A stretch of DNA of 35,043 nucleotides, taken from positions 1-35,043 of the forward strand of contig JALKBU010000531.1 in NCBI GenBank assembly GCA_023091735.1. Reading direction: 5' to 3'. This DNA comes from Trichomonas tenax (taxonomy: Eukaryota; Parabasalia; Trichomonadida; Trichomonadidae). The translations under genes were made by a program, and so were the position numbers. Of the stretch, positions 9,376 through 18,300 are shown one piece after another. The notes beneath the pieces were generated by a model. The model was given only the letters and a program-made list of their open reading frames with translations, searched no databases and was not told the DNA's origin. The first letter of the stretch is position 1, and the number at the start of each line of letters is the position of its first letter.

Positions 9376-9849
9376 CTAATTTTGTCCAATTTGACGAAGC
9401 CTCTTTGAAATATTTGTTGAATCCGTTATAAGGGAATCTCTAATTTTGTGCATTTCATCATTTGGAAGAACATCGAGTCTTCTACCGCCATAATTTCTGA
9501 TTTGAGGTTTTGTTTTGAAGTTTGTGATGATTTCAGGTGGCTGAGGGAATGACAGCGGAACGAAATCTGGAATCTGGTTCATAGGTTGTGAGTTATAAAC
9601 TGGTTGTGCGATATCTATGCGCGGAGGAGACGCGTAATTTGGCTGTTCTTGATATGACCGCGGCTGCCTATTAACAGACTGATTTTGAGGTGGCGGCGGT
9701 TCATAATTATTGTTTCTCGCTTGATATCTCGGCGTGTCATCGCCAAAAAGGGACGAACTCATAATCCTCTTTTTGTTGTCGACAGCTGTCGCCATTGCTT
9801 CGCTGCCGATGCTTCGTGCTTGAATATTCATAACCCAAGACTGCGCCAT
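9376..9849 (-). CDS. Hypothetical proline/asparagine/glutamine-rich protein
   Basis: I place the start at the first true ATG (9849-9847, MAQSWVMNIQARS), giving 157 residues. The frame stays open 17 codons further upstream but only from a TTG. Residues about 28-100 are low-complexity and rich in Pro, Gln, Asn and Tyr, including a PPPPQNQ run, which suggests a disordered linker. The C-terminal third (RNYGGRRLDVLPNDEMHKIR and onward) looks more ordered and basic. I recognise no domain. A GTCACTTTTAGCG motif at about 9867-9879 sits 18 bases upstream of the ATG and resembles the GAAAAGTGA element seen elsewhere in intergenic DNA. Confidence 0.65.
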   Translation of the reverse strand: MAQSWVMNIQARSIGSEAMATAVDNKKRIMSSSLFGDDTPRYQARNNNYEPPPPQNQSVNRQPRSYQEQPNYASPPRIDIAQPVYNSQPMNQIPDFVPLSFPQPPEIITNFKTKPQIRNYGGRRLDVLPNDEMHKIRDSLITDSTNISKRLRQIGQN

Positions 9850-11061
9850 TTCTTTCTCGTTATTTGTCACTTTTAGCGATTTTGTTATATTTTTCTTCAA
9901 TCAAAAATATTTTCTATTTTATGTATTTTTGATCAATTGCAATCAAACAGTTCAATATAGCTATTATCATAGAGCATATATTTTCTATTTAATTAAGTTT
10001 AGCATTTTTGCATACTTGAAACATTTTGTGAAGCTAACAAATAAATAACAATAAAGAATTCAAGAATTGATGAGTTCGCTACTGATGGAACTTTTGTTTA
10101 AACAATACTAATTCATATAAATGTCGGCCCACGAAGCTTAACGTACATGTTTGCAAGAATACTATGGCAAAAGGCGGCATACTCTGCCTTTGTTGGTGGG
10201 TGAAAATGCGCCTTTCTTTGTTCCCGCAAAAAAATGCGTCGATAGCAAAATTACGTTCAAAATCGCGGGCCTACATTTATTCATATATCGCTGATTCTAT
10301 ATCTGTTATACAAACATTTCTTTGTTTTAAAATAAACCATAGTTTAAGTCAGATAATGGATAATTGCCATCCAGAATTCATTTATTTTAAAATTTATAAA
10401 ATTTTCATATCAAGGCCTATAATGAATTAAAATAAAATTCAGTCAATTGCTTTCAATATAGATTAATATAAATACATATAGATTCAAGTTTTTCGTTAAA
10501 GCGTTTTTACATTTGCTGATCGCATTCATATACATTTTATCAAATTGTCGTAAAATTAAAATGTCACTTTTGATATAAAATCCACTTTTTGCAACCTTAT
10601 TTTATGTCACTTTTTAACTTCTCAAAAGAAATTTCAAATATAGACTTGGATTAAATTATAAATATGTTATTATATTGAAATACTTTATCAATGAAGATTT
10701 TTTTGCAAGTTATAATCAATTGCAATCAATAAGAATGAATACCAAAATAGATATTAAAAAATTTGCGTGGGCATCCTTATGAATGAGCTCCCTCCCCCAC
10801 CTCCCAATGAGTTTATTTAATTCAAGCAATCTAGTTGTTGAATATAAAGGGGAAAACATGTATTTTTCTGATCATTAACAAACTATTTTGTCTCAATTAA
10901 AACAGAGGAAGTGTTTGTCTCTTTTAAAACATCTATGTTGTGATAAATCAAATAAAATTAGTTATCTAGTAAAAAAGAGCCATCAACAAAATTGAATTTA
11001 GAACCTAAAAAAGTGAGTTAATAACCCATTTATCAACTTTTATTGAAAATAATTTTGTTCT
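9850..11061. other. Gene-poor region with a relic of a glycine-rich gene
   Basis: No intact gene. About 10120-10280 is GC-richer than its surroundings and includes a frame of 88 codons (10164-10430) that I do not support as a gene. GTCACTTTT motifs occur near 10563 and 10615. A short relic of the glycine-rich family lies at 10771-10806. Confidence 0.4.
10771..10806 (-). pseudogene. Small relic of a glycine-rich family gene
   Basis: Read on the minus strand this gives LGGGGGSSFIRMPT. It lines up with the GGGGSSFISGHPGC block of the broken gene at 11062-12045. At DNA level the stretch TTATGAATGA with its flanking G/C blocks is shared, with a two-base deletion after the shared Ile-Arg/Ser position. 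A stop follows shortly after. Nothing around it continues the homology, so it is an isolated fragment. Confidence 0.5.
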
Positions 11062-12045
11062 TCAAACAGATTCCATGAATATAAAAACATACAGATGAAT
11101 ATTTAATTTACGATTATGAAAATTAAAACAATTGTTTATCGTATGACAAATAAATCTAATTTTAGTGATTCTTGCAAATCCATTGTTTGGATGATTTTTG
11201 CGTCCATACTCATATGAAGGATGATGATAGTTTGGAAAAGGACAAATTGATTTACCATCAATCATTTGGGTATTATAAAACTTAAATCCTGAAAAATGGA
11301 TTGAAGGTTCGGGATTTTTCGAGAACTTTCCATTTTCTTCCGTGTAATCTTCTGATACAGCAATACATCCAGGATGTCCACTTATGAATGAACTACCGCC
11401 TCCTCCTGCATAGTTGTCTACAATATTTGAGCTCCCTCCTCCAAAATAGCCTGAACCACCCCCTCCATTTCCATTCGGTGATCCATAAAAATTTCTTCTT
11501 GTTGGGTCACCACCACCGAAACCAAATGATCCAAAAGCACCGCTTTGGCCTCCATGTGTCTGTGTACCTCCGTATCCATATCCTTGTGAAGAATTGAGCC
11601 CCAAAAAGGCCACCACCAGCACCTGGGAACTCAGAATTATCAAAACCTCACGATCCTGATGCAACCATTATTTGAGACTTTAATCCTTCAAAATCTTCAT
11701 AATTTCCATTTTTTAATCTTATATCCGTTGCTCCACCTCCTCCAAATTGTTCTGGGCCTTCGCCTACATAAGCATGATATTCAGAATTATGAACTCCTTC
11801 ATGACAAACATGAAGATATAATATCATTGAATGAAATCAATAAATCCGCTAACATATGAACCATGGGAGTAATATGTATAAATGTTTTGATCCTCTGCAA
11901 CCCCACAATTCTATCAAATATTGTCCTTTTTCAAAATGAATTTCATACGGAGATGATACATTATATGAAGTTCCTTTGAATGGATATATTGCAACATCAG
12001 AGCTGTTCACATCCCAAGATACAATTGAATCGACGTCATTGCTAA
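11062..12045 (-). pseudogene. Broken glycine-rich protein gene (trichomonad Gly_rich family)
   Basis: On the minus strand the pieces appear in family order, but in different frames. First is SIVSWDVNSSDVAIYPFKGT followed by SPYEIHFEKGQYLIELWGC (about 12035-11905). Next are short shifted pieces YVSGFIDF and LYLHVCHEGVHNSEYHAYVG (about 11870-11760). Then comes GGGGATDIRL with LKSQIMVASGS, ended by a TGA at 11650-11648. Last is a frame shifted near the C4A5 run at 11599-11606 that gives the Gly-rich core and GGGGSSFISGHPGC, ending with NGFARITKI (to 11062). At least two frameshifts and one in-frame stop are visible. The family (Pfam Gly_rich, ALK/LTK-like glycine-rich segment) is very large in trichomonads and of unknown function. 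The last open frame begins at a TTG, not an ATG. Confidence 0.75.
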
Positions 12046-12317
12046 GTCACTTTTGGTGATTCTTGCTTCTCGTTGAAGCCTGCTCACCATACTTACACCA
12101 TAGATACTCCACCCAGTGGAGATGATAAGCGTCTTATGCTAAGTCAATTCAAGTTTGCCAGCATGAGATACAAATCAAAGTCTGTCAAAACAACGAAACC
12201 GACTGAATCCAGTTGACACACGATAGCTCGGCTATAACAATTGTATATTATGTTGTCAAATCATGTATTCAGATCTTAATAAAATAATTAATAATAAGTT
12301 AAATTTAAAAAACCAAT
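12046..12317. other. GC-richer spacer of unknown origin between pseudogene and DOCK gene
   Basis: The segment about 12060-12240 has more G and C than normal spacer here. A nine-base direct repeat, GCTAAGTCA, occurs at about 12041 and 12139. On the minus strand one frame reads EARITKSDLAM at about 12065-12035, recalling the FARITK end block of the glycine-rich family, so this may be debris of an adjoining copy. No tRNA-like fold was recognised. Confidence 0.3.
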
Positions 12318-15300
12318 TTAAAAGTCTTCATAGTCACGCTTGTAGTTGAGTGGATCTTCCTTGAGCTTCATCGGATCAATCGTTGCCGACCTCTCCTGTG
12401 TGACCGCCTTGAGGTAGTTAATTATGCATGTCATCTTCATCTTTGAAACATTCTCGTTCTCGCCAAGGAGAGTTGCAGCGGTGATATAAACAGAAGCTGC
12501 ACTCTTGAGAGTCTCGGCAAGTTCGCATGCTGGTTCTCTGACTTCCTTGATCTTAGATTCAACGCGGTCAGCAAATGCAGGATCAGAAGCACTGGAGATA
12601 CGCTTTTCAAGGATTGCGACTGGCATTGCATATTTGTATTCCTGGAATCTGTTGGCAAACTCTGATGACGGGAGCATGAGTGTGATTGATCTGGCAAGCT
12701 GCAAGATATGATCATTATGTAACTTGATCTCTTCTTTGATTCTAACAGCATCAGAGATTTCAGAAACATCTTCTGTTTCGATTGGAGCATACATAAGTGC
12801 CGCCGGGAATGCGAGCTTAGTCTTGAATGTGTGCCTCTTGTCCTGCTCATCGCAGTAGAATTCGATCTCTGAGTTATCCTCAAGAAGTGAATGGCGGGCC
12901 TTAACAGAGAAGACGCATGTGTTGTTGAGAATCTTGGAAGCAGCTTCGAATGATGGGAAGTTCCGAGCTAACTCACCGTGCTCGAATCTGAACTGTTGTG
13001 GATCATTAAGGAACTGAGTGAACGATTCGATGTTAGAAATTGAGCTAACATATATTCTCTTGGAGAGAACTTGGCCGTTCTTCCTGCGCTCAAGCAAGTA
13101 GAATGAAAGTGGCTCTTCATCAGCGCGTGAGAAGTTTCCGTACATTTGACTAAGTTCAGCAGCTGTGCTTGTGAGCAAATTGAAGCGTCTCTTCATCTCA
13201 TAGAGCGCGACAAGCTGAACAAGTGTGTGTCTGTGATGAAGGTACAAACCGCGATCTTTGGCGGCTCTTGCAGCGCCTTCGCATGCATTGATGATGCCAT
13301 CAACTGTTAGCTCGGCGCTGTCGACAAGAAGATGTCTGTACTTAGGATCAGCGTACTCGATGCTTGTTGCTTCTTCCTCTGCGGATGATGGAACAAATGT
13401 GAAGTCGAGAGAAGGGATTCTTTCCTTCTTTGTACGCTGAACAACGACACTGGCGAGGTGAGCGATTCTAATATATGCAACAAAGACAGAGGACCAAAGT
13501 TTGGCTTCCTCATTGACAGCGATAATATTATGGAGCCATCTAAGTCTGAGAACTGGATACGTGAAGAACTGGTCTGCGATCCTGAGCATCTGTTCTGTCT
13601 TGAACTCTGGTGATGAGTTGGAAGACTTGAGCTTGAGGAGGGCATCGTAGACGACTTTGGCAGCTTCAATACGCTCCTGAACGAGGTCAATGTATGCATT
13701 CATCGACTTGAAGTTCGAGGAGAATAAACTGAGTGTCTCAAGCAACGTGCCGAAGATCTTAAGATGGAATTGCTCGGAATCAAGAACTATGTCTGTGTAG
13801 TTGTAGAAGAAGTAGTGTGATGTGACGATGATGTGCCTTGTTGTCATGTACTCCATGAAGAAGATGTGGAGAATCAAAGCTGCACCGCCAGCACGAGAAA
13901 TGCGAAGATGTCTCTTGCAAAGCTTTATTGCCTGGTTGATGATCAAGTTGATGCTGTTGTTGTGCGTTATGAGGATGTCCTTCCTGAACTTATCAACGAG
14001 GTGGCAGATGATGATAATGATCTTGCCAATCGATGATGGTTCCTGAAGTCTGTTGAGCAACAACAGTAACAATCTTGTTGCTTCTTCCATCGCTGGAAGC
14101 AAGTTGAAGTTGTTCTTGAAAGCGTCAATGAAGAAGTATAAGTAACGCATTGTGATTTCATTGAACATCGCGTAGTTGACATCCTTCGATTCATCCTTCA
14201 TCTCGTTCAAGTGCTTCATCTCGTTGGAGATTGTTGACTGGCTGACTGTTGCGAGAAGTCCCTTTGTTGATGGTGGCTGAAGTGTCGCTTCAATGCAGAA
14301 CTTGAGGAAGCTGAAGAACTCCTTAAGCTTTTCTGGCTTATACTCAGAGAGGCGCTCGAACAAATACTTCTTGTCGCACTCGTGGATGATGAAGAGAACT
14401 GGGATAATGAAGTGCTGGCAAAGGAGATAGTTAGTGCCGATCTCGATGGAGTTGTGGATCTCGATTGCAAGATCGATGTACTGCCAGAGAGCAGCAGCAG
14501 AGTGAGCAAGAATGACAGAGAACTGCTCCATGTCTCTGCAAAGCTGTGCAACCATAACAATGAAGCTGTGGATCAAGTCGAGGTCGTGAAGAACGAAAGC
14601 GCGTCTGATACCATCGATAAGATATCCGATAATGTTCTCTTCACCGCCATAGAAAGCGATATTGGCAACAAGGTTAACGCTGTGGAAGAAGATCTCGAAG
14701 AGTGAATATCTCATTCTCAAGCAGATTTCTTCTGCTGTCTTGTTGGAAATGTCTGGCTTCGGGATTGGTGGTGGATGCGGCTTCTTCTCCTTTGGATCCG
14801 GTGGCGGGAAGAGTGGCAACAAATCTGTGACGACTGCGCGTGTAACACTTGTGTCGTTAAGGAAGATTCCAATCTGTGTAAGGATAAACTTATGGTTGAA
14901 CATTGGTGTTGTAAAGAACAGCATCTCAGAGAACGCTCTGTGAGCTGGAACAATCATTTCGAGGTTGTGGAAGTTTGCAACAAGAGAAGCGAATGACTTG
15001 ACGAACATGGCAAACTCTGTTTCAATGGTGTCGAGTGTGTTGAATTCCTTGTGATGCCATGCAAGCGTTGCTGTGATAATGCTCAAAATGATTGGCGCTG
15101 TCTTGATGATGTTGATGAGCATGTGAAGCCTGTAAGCGCTGTTTGTCTCGAAGAGTAACTTGGAAATATAAGATCCATAAGAGAAGATCAAACTCTTTGG
15201 AATGTTGTCACCGAGCTTTGTTGGCCTGTAGATGTTTGTGAGCCAGCTTGAAATTGATGTATCCAACTCTTGGATGTTCTCCCACTGTGCGTAGATGTTG

Positions 15301-18300
15301 GTCAACAAGGCGATGTTCTTGTCGCTCATGTTCTTCAACAATCTGGCTGTGATCGGTACAATTGACGATGCGAGATCCTTCTTCGGAAGTCCTGAGATGT
15401 CGATTGTATCGATACCGCAGTCTTGTCCGTGTGTGAAGATTGGAACAAAGACTTCTGGAAGGAAGAAGAGCCTTGGCATAGAGAAGAAGAACTTGAACTT
15501 TGAATTCTGGTTCGGCTTCTTGTATGGAATGTATCCAGATGCGTTGAGCTTCTTCTGCTCGAACAATGGGAGCTCGATGTTGCTGTCTGATGTCCACGTC
15601 TTTTCAGCAAAGTCGAATAACTCAACAATGCTGATCTTGTAGAGCATAACAGAGCCATCCTCCTTCTTTGTCCAGAACTGGATAAGAATGTGGGCCTTTG
15701 TTGATGGAGCCTTAGTGACATAGAACTGAACAATGTCGCTGAATCTTGGATTTGTGGATGTCGGAAGGCAGCTTGATCTGTAGACATCAACGAGGCTGTT
15801 CGTCTTGTAGTCGATTGCGCACTTGACTGGATGTGGGTACTTCAAGTCGCTGTCATCATCGAGGAGCATCGCTGTGAAGAAGACTGTCTTGCACTCCTGT
15901 GGCTTCTGGAATGTGAACTGGATGTTCCTGAGTGTGATGATTGGCAAATCGTTTGGTCCTTTTGTGAGAAGAGAGTTGAGGATTGTGTTTGGCTTTGTTG
16001 CCCCCATCCATGTGTAGACAGCATCGCTTGGCTTAGCCTGTGTCAACGAAAGATTCATGTCGACATCAACACTGCATGTTGTATCTGGATTCTGCATTAA
16101 TTTCATTGCCATTGAAGAATCGTTCTCAAGATCCTTGTTGTTGACAATCAAGTGGAAGTTCTGTGGGAACTTAGCATTCTCAAGAAGATTGAGCTTGTCA
16201 TCGAAAATGTCTGTGTAGCTGATAGCGAAGTTGCATGGGAGATCCTCATCCGGTGGAAGCTCCTTGTTTGACATTAAGAACAAGTTAAAGTTGAGCTTGT
16301 CAGCAGCAGAATGATGCAATAATCTCATCACTAGGATCTGGTCCTTCCTTGGCTTTGTGATCTGGAAATAGACGCCTTCTGATCCGTTAACTGGGTGTGG
16401 CTTGTTGCTGCCATCGAGTTTCATGTAGCACGGCTGTGTGACAGGAATTCCGAGCGCTTTGTCGAAGACATAAAGCATAATGTAAAGTCCATCAAGGCCT
16501 TTGTTCTCTACAGTAATGCTTGAGATGTCAATCTTGAGGTATCTGTGCTCGCTCGATGCCATCTTGCCAACTGGGCCCTTGATGTGAGTGTGCGTATGAT
16601 CACTCTCATAAACAGTGCCAAGCTTTGCAAAGTGGAGCTCTGGGATATAACCCGCCTTGGCGATTGAGAGTGTCAACTGAGCAACTTTGTATGTGTTGAT
16701 GTAGTCTGGTGAGTGAGACTTATCTTCTTCTGGGAGGAAGAACTCGTTGAGGAGCGGCTCCTTGTTGACATTCATTGGAAGCGGTGGAGCAATGTAAACT
16801 TGGAGATGCTTTCCTGTTGGTGTAACAGTGTCTAAAGCTCTGTTGTCGAAGTTGTAGAGATGTGGAGAATTGTTCATGTTGACTTGCTCTGTCTGAACTT
16901 CATCGTTGACAACCATCAATGGCAATGTCTTGAAGATGATGTCCTTCTCCTCTTCTGGTGACAACTTTCTCAACTGCATCTCCGGTGGAAGGTCCTTTCT
17001 GAGGTATTCGATTGCCTTGATGTAATCGATCTGCGCTGGATCAGACTTCCTGAAGAAGCACTTAGAGAGCTGATTAGCGATCTCTGTGAAACACTCCAAT
17101 TCCTCCTGATCATCGATAGACCTGATGTAGCGCTTTGTTGTCGTGTATGTTGGAGCGTACGGTGTGTTCTGTGGGTCGATATAGGCTTGAAGAAGTCGCT
17201 GCTGCACAGCAATTCTGATCATTACTGTTGCTGGAATAGCAACCTCATAAACATCCTGAAGGTGTTCCATTAAGATGCAAAGGTTGTTTGCAAGTGCATC
17301 TTCCTCTTCTTCAGCAGAAAGATAAGTGATTGCCTGCTTCATAAATGCATTGTGGTGCTTGTAAGCGATCATCTTAGAAACTTGAAGGACATAAAGAACA
17401 TCTTGAGCGAATGGTCTCTTGGCATTGCTCTGAAGACTCTCTGTCTCTGTCTCAGTGAGTCTGTGGATGTCAGAGATTGCCTTTGCGATCTTGTCTTCAT
17501 CTCTTGGTACCTGTGTTGTAGAAGCATCCTTAACTGCAGCCCAGAACTGCCTATCACCATAGATCTTGGATGCAGCTTCGATGTAGTCGATGTATCCCTT
17601 CTGTGATGTGTGGACTGATTCGAGAGTGTTCTCGAATGGTCCAGTCTTAGATTGTGGCTTTCCTAAGATCTCCAAAGCCTTGTTGAGGTGTTCGCATGAC
17701 TTGGCATAGTTGTCAACGAACTGGAGAGATGCTGGAACATACCACATGTTGTTGATATCCTCGATGATCTTAGCAAAGAGTCTGCTCCATTCTTCGCTTT
17801 CTGTGCCTTCGCGGCTCGTCTTGGATGATGTCTTCTGGATAACAGGAGCGATCTCTGTTGAGCAGTCTGTGAAGAATGTTCCGAATCTTTCGTCTTCTTT
17901 GACTTGCTGGAAGAGTTCATCGGCAGCGCAAAGCTCTGTGTGAAGATCGTTGTCCTTTGTGTAGTCAGAATTGAGGTGGCGGATCTTCCAAGCAGCGTTG
18001 TACATGGCATTGTTTGATGTGGACTGCTCCATGTCATTGTGGAAGTAGTTAACATCTTCCCAAAGGAGCGATAAGTCATGCTTTGTGTTATCGATCAACC
18101 CCAAGACTTGCTTTGGATTCTCAATGAGAACGCCTGTCCTTGCTGAATACAAGTTGTGCAAAATCGATGCGATGGCATCGATCATTCTGATGTGGATGAT
18201 GCTGCGCTCCTTAAGTTCAGCTTCTAATAACTTAAGAACAGCTGTTGTAACATTATTCAAATCTTCGGCAATTTCAGACGGTTCGTATTCACGCTCCTCG

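Noticed and set aside
10150..10245. Resemblance to U5 snRNA (ATACTCTG, then GCGCCTTTCTTTG in a GTGGG/CCCGC stem)
   Set aside because: The invariant loop lacks its ACU part, no Sm site follows, and the stem is short.
10164..10430. 88-codon plus-strand frame in a GC-richer patch
   Set aside because: Composition is not protein-like past the first 30 codons, there is no domain, and it lies in pseudogene territory.
14382..14705. Antisense frame of 107 codons inside the DOCK gene
   Set aside because: It mirrors the GC-richer codon pattern of the DOCK frame; many similar shadow frames occur along the same gene.
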